A stretch of 64,000 nucleotides of DNA, taken from contig VZTG01003728.1 of the NCBI GenBank assembly GCA_013397845.1, forward strand, positions 134,752-198,751, written 5' to 3'. Made by a program: the position numbers and the translations under genes. This document shows positions 12,316 through 25,555 of the stretch, in pieces. The notes below the pieces were generated by a model, which saw only the letters and a list, made by a program, of their open reading frames with translations, did no database searches and was not told the DNA's origin. The stretch's first letter is position 1. The number at the start of each line of letters is the position of its first letter. This stretch comes from Melanocharis versteri (lineage: Eukaryota; Chordata; Aves; Passeriformes; Melanocharitidae).

Positions 12316-12484
12316 CATGGAGTCATTGCTACAGAAGATGATGAGTATTTTATTGAGCCTTTAAGGAATATAACAGAAGATTCTAGTAACTATAGTTACG
12401 AGAATGGTCATCCTCATGTTATATACAAAAAATCAACCATGCACCAGCAACACCTCTATGATCACAGTCACTGTGGAGTCTCAG
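12316..12484 (+). CDS. ADAMTS6: ADAMTS6 coding exon 3: C-terminal propeptide with candidate cysteine switch
   Basis: This 169-nt exon encodes residues 155-210 plus one base of codon 211. It enters in phase 0 after TTTAAG and leaves in phase 1 at TCAG|GTAAAC. The sequence HGVIATEDDEYFIEPL, ENGHPHVIYKKS and LYDHSHCGVS is diagnostic for ADAMTS6 propeptides. Cys207 in HCGVS is the likely cysteine-switch residue that would ligand the catalytic zinc in the zymogen (family knowledge; not provable here). Two N-glycosylation sequons are visible, NIT at 172-174 and NYS at 179-181. The donor GTAAAC is weaker than consensus at +5. The frame is open upstream, so the ATG-initiated ORF from 12235 overstates the exon. 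Confidence 0.95.
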
Positions 12485-15400
12485 GTAAACAACAATGAGT
12501 GTCATTCCTTTTAAAAAATGGTAACTTAGGATGTATTTTAAGACCTTGCTTGTTTCACATTTAAGACACAGTGGAGAACGTAGCAATGAGAATCCTCCTT
12601 CTGGGTGATGTAAAGTCTTGTTGAAAAGTAGTTTTGATTTTTTTTTTTTTTTCAGATTCACATTGAGAATCTAGTGTATTTCAAAAACTAAGACAGCGGG
12701 AGTAAGTCTTGTTTTATGCCTATGTTGTGTACAATGGTAGAAATGAGCACAGTCTTCCTCAAAATGTATATAAAAGTACTTCATTCCCCAACAGGAAAGC
12801 ATGGTTGAGTGACTATATATTACAGCTCAATGTTTAGTAGGTGTTCCATCTCATTTGAAGAAACTTGATATGCAATAAATATGTCAGCATTATCATTATC
12901 AATACATTTGGAACTGAGTCCACATCTTTCTTGGTTATGGAGGTTTATGGTGTTTTGGTACTGGTTTTTGGTCCAGTTGGTTGACATTATTCTATTATAG
13001 TCAAATATGGGATTTACATGTGCCTTATGGGAAGGATTATACAGTTTTGATGGAGAGATACTTTGTTTGTAAAGTAGTTTTAACTTCTACAGTTATACTT
13101 TTCAAGTACTCTGGCATGACCCTTGATTAAACTGAAAACTAACTTCTTGAAGACACCATGAAGTAAATCTGATAAGTTCTTTTAGAGCACAAAAGTAATT
13201 GTCTTTTAACATACTAAAATGTTCTAACTTTGTCAATTGTTTATATTTCAGTGATAGCTTATTCTTAAAAGTTCAGTGCTAGGCAGTTGTATTCCATGAG
13301 ATTCAGTGCATGGGGCAGATTGACAATAACTAATCTTAAAATAAAATAATATCACTGCTCATTTATGTAATATATTTTAGCTTCTTTTGGAGTTTATAAT
13401 GTTTAGTGGGACCAGCTGTCTAAGCTTATAGTACAGATTGTCTGCAAGATCCTATTCTTTGGAGATGGATTTTTATTGAGTGTTTCAGTTAATTGTGTTT
13501 ATGGAATGTCAGACTTCATATATGTAACTTCTGTTTTAGTTTGAGAGCATTATTCAATATACGTGCTTCTAATATTGCAAAACAAGTCTCTTAAATGTTA
13601 CTGCCTGCTAATTGATTGTAAAATAAGGATACTAGTATATGTTCATTTTGCCGGGAGAGCTGTCAGTTAAGCCTCTTGAAATAAGCGGGAAGTTTTGAAA
13701 TGTGGGAACATGCAATTTTTACCATTATTATATCCTTACAAAAAGAAAGGATAATGCCCTCTGTCGGATCTTGCCTTCTAGAGTAACGCTTAGAGGTCGT
13801 TCTCCTCCAAGCCACGAAGCAGAGGCAGCTAGCTGTGTCAGGTTGTGTTCAGTTATTCTGGTGGTATCTGTCACATGGATCACAGGTTGATTAGAGCTAT
13901 ACAACTTGCAAGCATTTTTTGTAAAACATGGCATAATATTTTGCATTTATTACTTTGGATATTTGATGATACCTTTGTTCTTGGGAGCTCCTGTGCACTC
14001 CCTGAGCTTTCATATCCCAAAGTCCTTAGTTTCTGAAATACTAAAGCACTGCTTTTTACAAGCCTGAGATAATTACGATGTTCATTCATCTCAGTTTCTC
14101 CTTTTCCTGTTGTTCTGTATACTATTTCCACTCCATGAAAACATCTAAAAAAATTTGCTCTCTGCCAAGACTGCAACGTCTTGCTTTTCCAGATGACATT
14201 CTCTTTCACCCTCATGGGTACCAAAGCCTTTTAAACTCGTTTTCTGAGCACTGTTGTGGCTTTATCTTAAAGGGAAATGGCATCCAAACCATCCTGAAAT
14301 ACCTATAAAAATATAATAGCTAAAAAGTAAAGTTAAATATTAATTTTCAGTTTTGCAGCTTTCACACCCAAGGATTAAAGCCAGGTATTCAGTGATCTTT
14401 AAGGAATTTGACTGGTTTGGGAAGTTTGGCACAGTCCAATTTTGTGTTTTAAAATGCAGCTGTAACAAAGCTTTTGGCAGCATATGATTTGTTTTGTCTG
14501 GAGATTGATTTTAACTTTACCTTCACATCAGTTTTCCTGGTATTATATTCAGGGAGGAATCCGCTTGAGTAACTGTGCCACTATTCATTGTTTGTCAAGT
14601 TTCCCCTACTGTAACCTAGTTTATTTTGTACCTGTTCTCCATCAGGGAAATGGTCAGGATTTTCAAATGTTGATAGACACAAGGGGAGTGTAGTTTCTGA
14701 CCTTTCTGAGAAAAATGACAATATTAGAATAGAAAGTGGAGTACAGAATTTGGTGAAAGCACAGTCAGAATTGGCTGGGATGAATAAGTGATGGGCTACT
14801 TCATAATTGATGGTAGAATTATGGTAGCTAATACAAGAGGAGAATTGGACAGGCATGGAGAATCAGATAAGAGCACAGGATAGATTTTAATAGTTTAAAT
14901 TAGATCTTAAGCATTTAAACATGAAAATATTCAAAATATTGAATTTGTGTTTCATGTATGTATTGTCACCAATTAATTATGTTTTATTAAATACAGCTGA
15001 AATCACTAAGGCCTTGGTAAGACGTTTTCCACTGCCAAAATGCAATTGCTTCAATGGGGTTTGAGACCACTGGATTATCTTGCAAAATGCTTTGTTTGGA
15101 TACAATTGAGATATGAAAGCTGCAGAGTGGCAGATTATTTCTGGATAGCTCTACTATTTTGTGATTTATGTAGTGATTTCACTTGTGTCAGACTTTACAG
15201 TTGGTGTGTTCTAAAATGAAATAAAAGCTTGCCAGATGCATGAAATAACGGTGCTAAAATATTTAGAAAAAAGCAGCATAGTGTTTCGCTTTGAAATATT
15301 GTTGTAGTTGCATCTAACATAAAAAGTTAGCTATTGCATTTTGAGATATTTTTGTATTTGTGCTTCTTTTTCTCTACCACCCAATATCTTCAATGACTGA

Positions 15401-15525
15401 CTTAGGAAAACTTGTGTACTGGAGTGGTGAACTCCGTGTCTACATGGGTTTGGATTTCTTTTCAGATGCAGTTTAAAACCTAATTTTATACTTCTGCAAT
15501 AATTATTTTGGGGTTAATTATAGTA

Positions 15526-15620
15526 TTTTTCTGTGGGCTTTTTGTTTGTTTGTTTTTGGTTTTTTGAGGAGGGTTTTTTTTGGTTTTTTGCTTTGTTTTC
15601 CTTTCTATTTTTGCCTTTAT
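15526..15620 (+). repeat. T-rich (TTTG/TTTTGG) low-complexity tract
   Basis: About 95 bases on the + strand consist almost entirely of T interrupted by single or paired G, including a TTTG run at 15541-15555. The translated lysine-rich minus-strand frame over it is an artefact of composition. Confidence 0.8.
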
Positions 15621-16895
15621 TTACATCCTTATAACTATGTTCAATGTTAATGGTGTTTAATTTTTTCTTTTTTAACTTATGAATATGGTGAAAGAATGAT
15701 GTAAGTTGCCACATAACTATTTTTGTTAAATAAATTTGAGATCTTTATTTATTGATATATTTTAGCATTGAAATAATTCGGTCAGCATTATTTAGTGTTT
15801 TTTAGAGAAATGCTGCATAAAAATTGATGCATCCGGGAGTGCAAGGACTGTTTCCAGCTTTCTCATTACTTTGAGATCAGCTGAAGCCTAAGCTTCTCAT
15901 CTGATAAGAAAATGAGAAATGGTTGTTCTTGTGGAGTCTTCTGAGACCTTTGTTTGGAAGATAGTATCAGGACAATCTTTTTTTTCCTATTAAAGCTTTA
16001 TGTTTGAAGTCTGAAGTTTTCAAATGTTTAGAATAATTTCCATCTTTGAGTGAAAATTTTGAATTAATGTGGAAGCAGTACTGCATTTCTAAAATACTTC
16101 TAGCACTCCAAGAGCATCAGAAACATCACCATTTGTTATTTGAAAAAGAATGATTTTTAAAAAAAATTAGTACAATATCTGTCAGAGAAAATTCCAGGCA
16201 TTCCTAAATCACTGTTTAAGTCAGATGAAAATCTTTAAGCTATTCAAGCACCTTTGAATTTTCTTCAATAGAGGTGAAAAACAGGAAAAAGTTTAGTAGT
16301 CATTATAGAATCCAAATGAGGCTTTAATACTTTGTACAGGTTTTTTTTTTTAGAATAGATTATACCCATCGCAGAATGAGGACAATTTTGTTACTGGTGT
16401 TTTCATAACTACCAGGTTTATTTAAAATTTCTGACTTTTCTAAAATATGTGCCTTTTAGAGCCAATACCGTAGCCTCAAAAATTATGAAACACTGAAACA
16501 ATGGGAATGCTGAAGGTTTGTATTCCTGGTTTTGACCTGAACATACATTCTTCGTGGTGTAGTTTTTCTCTTTGAAATCAGTGTGCTTAGCTGACTTGCA
16601 TAAAGCATTGCTTTTTTATGGGAGTTACTGGTTCTATGTCTACTCATCCTTAGCTGACCCTGTTTTAGTGGAAGTAATGCTGCATCTCAGAAATTGCTCT
16701 CTTGAGCAGTCCTGTTCAGACAGCTATAAATGTATTTGTTAATGTTCTTGTGCTCATCTGTAAATACCAAGAATAACTTAGATATTTTGAAATCCTACTT
16801 ATGTAAAACCAGACTAACAATATAGTTTGCTGAACTTCAGCTTGAGATCTGTGTTGGCTCTTGTGGAAAAGGGATATATGATACACACCAAAAAA

Positions 16896-16955
16896 GCCAA
16901 AAAATCGAATCCATCCTTCCCTTCCTTTGTAGGGAAGGATGGATTCAATTTTGGC
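16896..16955. repeat. Near-perfect inverted repeat / hairpin
   Basis: The arm at 16907-16922 (GAATCCATCCTTCCCT) is the exact reverse complement of 16931-16946, with an 8-base loop (16923-16930). Outside this, GCCAAAA at 16896-16902 pairs with TTTTGGC at 16949-16955 across a small internal loop. About 23 paired positions therefore occur within 60 bases. It sits in the intron about 770 bp before coding exon 4. The origin is unknown: foldback insertion, small hairpin RNA precursor or chance. Confidence 0.9.
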
Positions 16956-17723
16956 CTGAGGACAAGAATTAGAATTCGAAGTAATTTTGTAATGTTTGTT
17001 TTGCCGATAATTACAGCTCTTTGGATTTTTAATAATTTATCTCTTGCACACAAGAAATAATTTTTCTATATATTTACCTGAAAGAAAAACAAGAATCAAC
17101 ATATTTGAACTGAAATTTGTGTTGACATAACTACGGTAATTATCCCATGTCAGACCATTTAAAACTTTCTGTTGCAGTTCATTCACAAGGTAGATAAAAT
17201 ATACTCTGATAGCTTTCTGAAGAGAAAATTGATTCATTTTAGGCATTTAAGCCTAATTGCCTAAAAATTACAGGCTTTTGCATGAGGAAAAAAGCTTTTT
17301 AGTGTTTTATGAGCATGTTTAATTCCTTAGTAAATTTTGAATTTTTGGTTTCTAGTATTTTTTTCCCAGATGTTAGAGCTGTCTTGTTCTTATTCTTAAA
17401 ATTCTGATGTGTACTTGTGGTTAATTATAACTAATCTTTAATGGTAACATAAATGTGCAAAATCAGATTTGTTAAGAGGGAATTGCTAATTTATCACCCT
17501 AATTCAAATTCAAGGAGGGTTGAGTCTATTGGAGCTCAAAGTTGGCTTTCCAATATATGTGTCATTTAAAAATAATTTAAAAATTAAATAAATTTAATTT
17601 TTCTTTGCCTCAAGAAAGAATTCTTTGTTAGAACCTTGAAGATGGCAACCTCAACATAAAACAGCTGCATTTGAATGAGTTTTACTAGTGACTCCCTCTC
17701 AAGTATTTAATTGTTTTGGTTCC

Positions 17724-17729
17724 TAGAAG
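17724..17729 (+). promoter_or_regulatory. ADAMTS6: NAGNAG tandem 3' splice site (TAGAAG)
   Basis: Two AG dinucleotides end at 17726 and 17729. Using the first starts the exon at 17727 and yields S-E-D-L-T-R-S. Using the second starts it at 17730 and yields S-D-L-T-R-S. The second product aligns without a gap to mammalian ADAMTS6 (S-D-F-T-R-S), while splicing rules usually favour the upstream TAG. Both isoforms are plausible. Confidence 0.75.
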
Positions 17730-17944
17730 ACCTCACAAGAAGCAGCAAACCTTGGTGGATGAATGATGCATCTGCTTTTCCAGCTTCACTTCCAGTCAAT
17801 GACACTCTAAGTAGTCATAGTCGACAGAAGAGATCTGTAAGCCTTGAACGGTTTGTGGAAACGCTGGTAGTAGCAGACAAAATGATGGTGGGATACCATG
17901 GTCGCAAAGACATTGAACACTACATTTTGAGTGTAATGAATATT
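17727..17944 (+). CDS. ADAMTS6: ADAMTS6 coding exon 4: propeptide end, furin site and start of the metalloprotease
   Basis: The exon is 218 nt, or 215 nt if it starts at 17730. It finishes the propeptide (RSSKPWWMND; sequon NDT) and carries RQKR-SVSLERFVETLVVADK. RQKR (residues 242-245 in the shorter numbering) is the expected furin-type activation site, so mature enzyme would begin at Ser246. ERFVETLVVADKMMVGYHG is the classic opening beta strand of the ADAMTS/reprolysin (M12B) protease domain. The donor is ATT|GTAAGT in phase 0 after VMNI. The linker between PWW and the furin site (residues about 224-241) is the most diverged part relative to mammals, as expected for a disposable linker. 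Confidence 0.95.
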
Positions 17945-18474
17945 GTAAGTTTCATCCTTCTCTGTGTTCGTATCAATACGTATGTAGTGAAATAACAATG
18001 GACCTGTTGAGTGTTTATTTATTGCCATAAATAGTGCTTTAATATATGTACTAGCTTGCAGGAATTAATAGTTTAAATACTGAAAATCTTAGCATTTTGG
18101 GAAAAATGCAGTACTTTTTCTGTCAAGAAGTATGTTGTGATCACTTTTAAGTTGTTGTCTTTAATTTTGAATTCAAATAATTACATTCAGATTATACAGT
18201 TCTATTCTGCTTACGTCGACACTCTAAATGCTCATTGTGCTGGATGAATTATGAAACAAGGTATAAACAGTTTCAATTGAAAAGTGTGACTCAAAAGACT
18301 TGTTTTTATTGAATGAATGGTCATTTTTTGGTCAAAAAATAACTTGTATTTAGATGACAATGATACTTTACATTATGGAACTACATGAGAAAATTGGGTT
18401 AATTTTTAACCATTTAGGAAGCAAGTAGTGTTTCTTGTCTGACTTTGTGCCTTTTCTTATTTTCTGGAGGTCAG
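17945..18474 (+). other. ADAMTS6: ADAMTS6 intron between coding exons 4 and 5
   Basis: This 530-bp intron has phase 0 and is bounded by GTAAGT and a GGTCAG acceptor. It is AT-rich with nothing recognisable inside. Confidence 0.92.
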
Positions 18475-18558
18475 GTTGCCAAACTTTATCGTGATTCCAG
18501 TCTAGGAAACGTTGTGAATATTATAGTGACACGTTTGATTGTCCTCACTGAAGATCAG
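18475..18558 (+). CDS. ADAMTS6: ADAMTS6 coding exon 5: metalloprotease core
   Basis: This 84-nt exon is symmetric phase 0-0 and encodes exactly 28 residues: VAKLYRDSSLGNVVNIIVTR followed by LIVLTEDQ. It matches mammalian ADAMTS6 apart from one or two conservative changes (T for A before RLIVL). It forms part of the N-terminal protease fold before the catalytic helix. The acceptor is GGTCAG|GTT and the donor CAG|GTAAGT. Because the exon is a multiple of three, skipping would keep the frame but remove core structure. Confidence 0.95.
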
Positions 18559-19274
<716 letters not shown>

Positions 19275-22200
19275 TAGTTGCAAAGTAATATATTTGGTAG
19301 GTGACCTTAAAAGGAGGAAAATTAATGGATGGCTTGGCTTAAATATATCAGATTATTAAAGTTTAGATTAAGAATTTGGAAAAGTAAGATCTGCAAATCA
19401 CTTGCTTCTGCTGTTATTTTCACTTCATAATTGCCAATGTGAAGTATTACACTAGAAAAGGTGGATCATATTGAATATTTTATACTTATTAATTGAAAAG
19501 AATTCATAAGATTGCAGAGAACAAAACAGAATGAAATAAGTTTTGTTAACCATGTAAAGTGTTTTGTAAGAATTTTGAGCCAGAACTTCAACTAGTGTAA
19601 TAGTATTTCTCTGAAAACAGGTTCTTGCAGATTCCAGCAATATGAGACTCTGCTTTGTAGCTGGTCTGATTTATTATGCTTAATTAAGATGAGAACTGAC
19701 AATTTTAATAGGTGGCTTCAAAGCCGGCATATGTGCCCATTTGTTTGCTTCTATTTCACTGTTACTGTGATGAATTCAACATAACCTGCGCTGTAATCCT
19801 GTGATCCTGATAAAGGCATTTGTGTCTGTCCCTTTGCAGTTAGGGGTAGGCAACTTTTATGCAGATAAGCCTCACCCTTTTTTAAGGACACTATTCTTTT
19901 CTGTTTTGTTTAAGTAGCAGCAGGTGCAGCAGCTCTAATTTGGATTAGGATGTTTTTATTATGATTTCTGCTTTCCAGGACAAACTCTGTACTGCCTTGT
20001 ATATAACCTGTTTTGGAATCATTGCATTCACTGCAGAAAAACTGAAATAGTGATTAAAATAATGCATCTTTTGTATAATTTTGTATAAAAGTTGTGGAAG
20101 TTTCTTTTTTTTTTCCCGATGGAGGTGGTATTTTTGTTGGTTTTGTTTTGCATAATGAACAAATCTTTTTATTTTTGAGAGGAAATAGAAGCTAGTGAAT
20201 CACTTGCATGTATTTTGTATTAATATTTCAGATATGATTGTTATGTATGGTCTTAAATACTACATAGTAAAAATCAGAGTGATAAAATGCTAGCGTGATT
20301 CAGAAAGCTTTTGGATTTCAAGAAGTGTAAAAAAAAGATTAAACTCTAATACAAATAAATTGAATGAAATTAAAAATAAAATAGTTGCATTGTAAGGTCT
20401 TAATTTTTCACAAAGGCTTTTGTTTATGGTCAGTTTTTTGCATATAAATAATTCCTCCACTAGGACTTTTGAAACTGAATATGTATTTACAGCTTTGCTA
20501 CACGTGAAACTTTTACTGGTATAATTCCGACAAGTGAAAAAGTGTAATCCGTGGGTGGTATGGTTCTGTAAGTTGAAGCCCCTCAATATACGTATGCCTA
20601 AATTGTATTTGCAACTCTGTATTTTTACTGCTGTGGCTGACTCACCTGGCACTTTGTTGGTGTTATTCTGGCACTACAAATCACGGTTATTTTCTTTCAC
20701 AGTTGTGCTTTAATATGTTTTATTACTGTATATTCTGTACTGGCTTCCCTGATGTGGTAGGATGTTCCAGTAGGATGTTCCCAGTGTAGTTCCAAACAAT
20801 TCCGTGTTCCAGACAAGAGCTTAAGCCAGTGTTAACTTGCAGGCCTCTAACTGTAAAAGGAACAAGTTTTGAGAGAACATGAGTATTACCTGTTGAAAAT
20901 TACATTTTTTCATCAGAAACCAGTAAATACTGAGGACTTTTTTTTATTCTTCATTATGAGGGCTATAATTATCTAAGTATGTAGCGTGTGTATGCTGTCT
21001 TTTAAAAGGGATGGAAGAATTTTATAACTTCCTAGTTTACTTCTAAGAAGTTTACACTTCTAAGAATATACCTGTATTTTAAATCAGCGAAGTGCCTCAG
21101 TGTTGTGTCTGCAGGCTAGTAATACCTACCCTTATAAAGTTCAGCTATTATGCTTTCACAACAAAATGCTTCCATTCATTTATTTATATAATAATTGTAA
21201 TTCCTTAAAATAATCACAAGGGCTACACTAATCTATTTGAGTAGGTAAATCAAGCTTTTACTGAAACTGCTAACTATCCTGGCTCTTACTAATAAAATTA
21301 ATCAGCTTATGTGAAGAATAGATAGTTCTTTTTTTGGGTTGAAATGAGTAAAGATAAATTTATATTCATATAAACATGTAAATCCACTAACTTTAATAAT
21401 TCTAAATGAATTACTGAAATGTTGATATACTTGTTTTCATTCTGTTATTTATCTTTCACTTGATGAACCAGATTTAAGGCATTATATGTGAAAGAGAAGG
21501 ATATAGCGATGGTTCTTTAAACCCAATGTACTGGAGAGGTGTTTAATAACCACATCTATCCAAAGGGACTTGAGCCTATTCTACCAAACATTCAGATACT
21601 TTTTAGCCACTCCAATAGTATTTTGAAAGCAGTTTCCTGAATCTGTCCCACTGATGCTGCTCTGCTTTGTACGGAGTAATTACATTTTTATTGACTTTGA
21701 CACTGGAATCAATTTTTGCTCATTGTGTGTACTTCTGTTTTATGGAAAGTAGGAAAGTTTCAGTTCAACATTATGAATAGTTTTGTGTTGATTAAAACCA
21801 TATTTTTCAGTAAGTAATTTGATGTATTTGAAAATATTACCTAGTCCTAGCTAAGTATTTAAGTTTGCAACTATAACTGTCTTTATCTGAAATGTGGGGC
21901 AAACTTTTTAAGAAAATGAGTCATTATCTTCAACCACATAAATGAAGACAACATTTCAGCTTTTCTTTGCAACCCTTTCATGTTGCTTTCAAAGATGGCA
22001 TGGTCTGATCTGGGAAAAATAGTATGAAGTCTGCACATTGCCTAGGGGTATCTGCTTGACCAGTGCAGACTTTTGTATCCTAAACAAGCTGTATGCTAAA
22101 ACCAGGTAGCCTCACTGGAGTGGAGGTGTGCCAAACGGATCTCTTAAGTCCCATGGAGGCGTTGCCATGCCTACTTAGCTACCAGTCTTTGGACAAGAGC

Positions 22201-25200
22201 CTGCCTGTGTTTGGGGTGCCTGCTGTATGGGCCTGTCTGTCATGGCCCTGCAGCCACCCTGCAGTCTGCTAAGTGGGTAGGGAATTGCAGAAAACTTGTT
22301 ATTTGCTGATTAAAAATAACACAGACCAGAGACTGGTCTAAGTAAGACCTTGTCTATCAACTACATTTTTCCTGTAAGAGAATATATTTAAGTCTCAGAC
22401 TTTGATGTTTTACCCTGAAATTGTGCAAGTTGGGTTCTTGGAGGCAGTAAGTAAAACAATAAGCAGACAGACTTGAACCATGAGGTTGATTATTGGTGTA
22501 ATGCTGTTAAGACAATGGACAATGTAGCCTTTTTTTGTGAAGATTTCAGATAAACCTAGTGAATCCTTAAAATTGTTTTGTACTACAAAATAATAAAAAT
22601 AGGAGAAAAACTTGTATGGATGTCTAATCTCAAATGCTTTGATAAAAAAATGAGCTCTTGCATTTGGTTCCTGTATTTCTGTATCATTATGGGATAATCT
22701 TGCTTTTTAGCACAATGTCAGAGTGTCAGATAATTAATTTTAAAAGCTAGTGTAAATTTTGAAGCTTGTGCATCCCACCCCAGTGTGGAGGTATCAATTT
22801 GCCTTCTTGAAGTTAGTTCTTATCATTTGGTGATTTGGTTTTTTTTAGCCTTCCTTGGTAGGCTGCTTCCTCTTTTTGTTTCTTCAGAAACTCTTTAAGA
22901 AATAGGGCCTCCATAGATTACAAACCCACAAAAGAGCTACAATGTACAGCTATTGCTTTGTATTTAGTTATATTTTTGAACAAAGATCCCCTTCCATTTC
23001 AATCAGTTGCTTCCTTCTCTTGATGTTTTTATTGATTAAGTCAAATACACCTCGATTTGCAGGTTGTACTGATGAGAGTAAAAATGTTCAGCACCACAGG
23101 TGGTACATTTTTTCTGTTTGTCTGGGTCTTAAGTGGGTTTGTATATGTTAATATTGCGAGACAGTGAATGAGCTCTCTCTTAAAAGGCACTTGTATTTTT
23201 GCCGGGTACCACTGTACCTGTAACTAATTAAGTAGGTGTATTGCTAAGCAGTGACATGGCTGCTGTTAGCATTAACACCAGTATTAGTAGGCAGCATATC
23301 TCTAGCAACCCTATTGAAGTCCATATGGGAGGCATTAGCATTGTTACACAGTTGGTGGATTTTTCTAGTCTTTCAAGGAGAGAATTTTACAGAACTGGTT
23401 CGTGTTTGTTGTATGTGCATAAGATTAATTTCACAATGCATCAGTCAGTTGTTTCCTCATTCATGTGCCCTTATGGGTAAGGGGCACTTTCATTTGTCTG
23501 TGAGATGAATCCAACGTGCAGGCCGGTGCTGCCAGTTTTTCTTAGGGGACAGAAAGTATATTTAAATGGCAGCAATTCTAAACTCCTGTAAGTCTTGTGG
23601 TTCACAGTCTAAGAACAGAAATGTTTCTGACATTGCTGTAGATACTCAAGAGGAACAAAACGTTTCTTGTTTCGTTTTGCATACCTGTGTAGAGCTGACC
23701 ACAATTATGCCTTTCTTTTTTAAATAACATTAAGAGTTTTTAGGCAGCCAGGGATGGTTTTGTAGTTGCATTGTCCAGATTGCAGCCCTAAAGGGAAATT
23801 TTTTTAATTGACACTGTTGCCCTTTTGCATGTCAGTTGCCCATAGGTTAGTAATATATTTTTATTCTGTAATAGTAGGTAACATTCTCCCATCAGGTTCT
23901 GTACTAGTTAAGGCATTTGGTAGCGAGGTGAGGCCAACCAGCCAGGACTCTGCACATTCCTTTGCTCCTGCAGGTCCAATATTGTTATGCTTCTTTTCTG
24001 AGGCATTTTTCCACTTTTCTTATGGGCTTCTTAACTTGTTGCAAGATTCCTCTTTTATACAAGGCCCTCTTATACTGCTCCGTGAGCACGATTTCCTAGC
24101 TTTGTCCAATAAATCTGTAGATTCAAAGCATTTCTATTCTCAGGAAGCCTTGTCTTCATTCTCATCCTATGGCTAATTCCTCTGTTAGTAAGAAGAGCTC
24201 CAATTTCAAGCAGTAATTCTGTGTCTTGTTTCTTACTTACTTGACTCTGAAGTCCATTAAGCGTTTTTCACCCTTGTTTTTTGTGTAGCCTTTTGGCTTG
24301 TTCTACTGGAGTTCCTTGAGATGAATTTAAGCCCCTGGCAGGAGACTGTGTTTCCTTATTTGATTTTTGTGCAAAAATCGTAGCAGTGTCCATTGACTTA
24401 GTCTTCTTGTGACCACATGTGTAAGATTACTTCATTGAGGAGAGGTTTGAAAAGGTGAGAGGCTTATATTGCCCTTAATGTCTGTCTCTGCAGATATATA
24501 AAATATAAGGAGCCAGCTTTCCAATTAATAGCACTGAATTCCCATTCATCTTTGTTTTCAAGGAATTGAAGGGGTCTGAGAGGAAAAAATGTATCTGCAT
24601 ATTCAAAATTATGTATTTGGGAAAAAAAACCAAACAAAATTGAAATGTACTAGGGCTCTGCTCAGCAGACAGTGGAAAGTGAGGCATTTTATTTTGCATA
24701 CAATGCTTCACATAGGAATATTTATACCAGGGTTTCTATACAGCATGTATTCCTTACAGTCCTTGATAGAGACCTGCTATTGACCACTTGAATCAGTCAT
24801 GTTGCTAGATATGGCATCGCTGTCATAGCTTTTATATTCTTAATTCTGTGTCAAAAACATGTTGGGGGTCTTCACTATCTGTGCTAAGGCATCTTCTTTG
24901 GAATGATGACCCTAAGATTGACGAAAGAGAAATTATGGCTGAGACATGCAGCATAACAACTGGGAGCCATTACAGCAATACATGATCTGTGTGTAGATGA
25001 TTCACTTCAGATAAATCTGAGCCATATTCCAAGATAGCAAGTGCTGTATATTCTGTGGGGGGAAAAACCTGTTCTAAGATTTCAGTGAGGAATTCTCTGT
25101 TATCCATTTTCTGTCTTTTTGTGAGGTGAGAGTCTGTAGGCTGTGACATGATACAAATAAATAGATAAAATGGGCAATAGAAGAAAACAGGAAGTAGTTG

Positions 25201-25359
25201 GCAATTAATAAAATCCTTTGCCATATTATGTAATTCCTCTCTCTGTGACAGTTATAAACTTGTCGGGTGGGTTTTTTTATTCCCCCACCTCATGTTACCA
25301 AAATAAGGTTGGAAATATTGTTCAGGTGTCCACTATTGGCTGAGAAATTTTTTTGTGAG

Positions 25360-25555
25360 TGCTTTTTTTTGGGGGGTTGGGGTTTGTTTTTTGTTTGTTT
25401 GTTTGGGCTTTTTTGTTAGTTTTTATTTTGTTTTTGTTTTTGTTTTTTTTTTTTTTTTTTTTTTTTTTTTTGTGGGTTTGTTTTGTTTTTTTTTTTTTTG
25501 TTTGTTTGTTTNTTTTTTTGGTGGTTTGGTTTAGTTTTTTTTTCTTCAAGGGATA
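25360..25555 (+). repeat. Long T-rich (TTTG)n low-complexity tract with an ambiguous base
   Basis: Nearly 200 bases on the + strand are T with scattered G, including a poly-T run of about 28 at 25443-25471 and TTTG repeats on both sides. An N at 25512 marks a base the assembly could not settle. Lys- and Phe-rich frames over it are artefacts. Confidence 0.9.

Larger units (their letters stand above)
12485..17726 (+). other. ADAMTS6: ADAMTS6 intron between coding exons 3 and 4
   Basis: This 5.2-kb AT-rich intron has no clear transposon. It contains a T/G-rich tract at 15526-15620 and a strong inverted repeat at 16896-16955. The 3' end is ambiguous because the terminal TAGAAG (17724-17729) offers two acceptors three bases apart. 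Confidence 0.88.

Noticed and set aside
23808..24176. 122-codon plus-strand open frame
   Set aside because: No recognisable family, no compositional or codon signal, and it lies deep in the 38-kb intron. Treated as chance.
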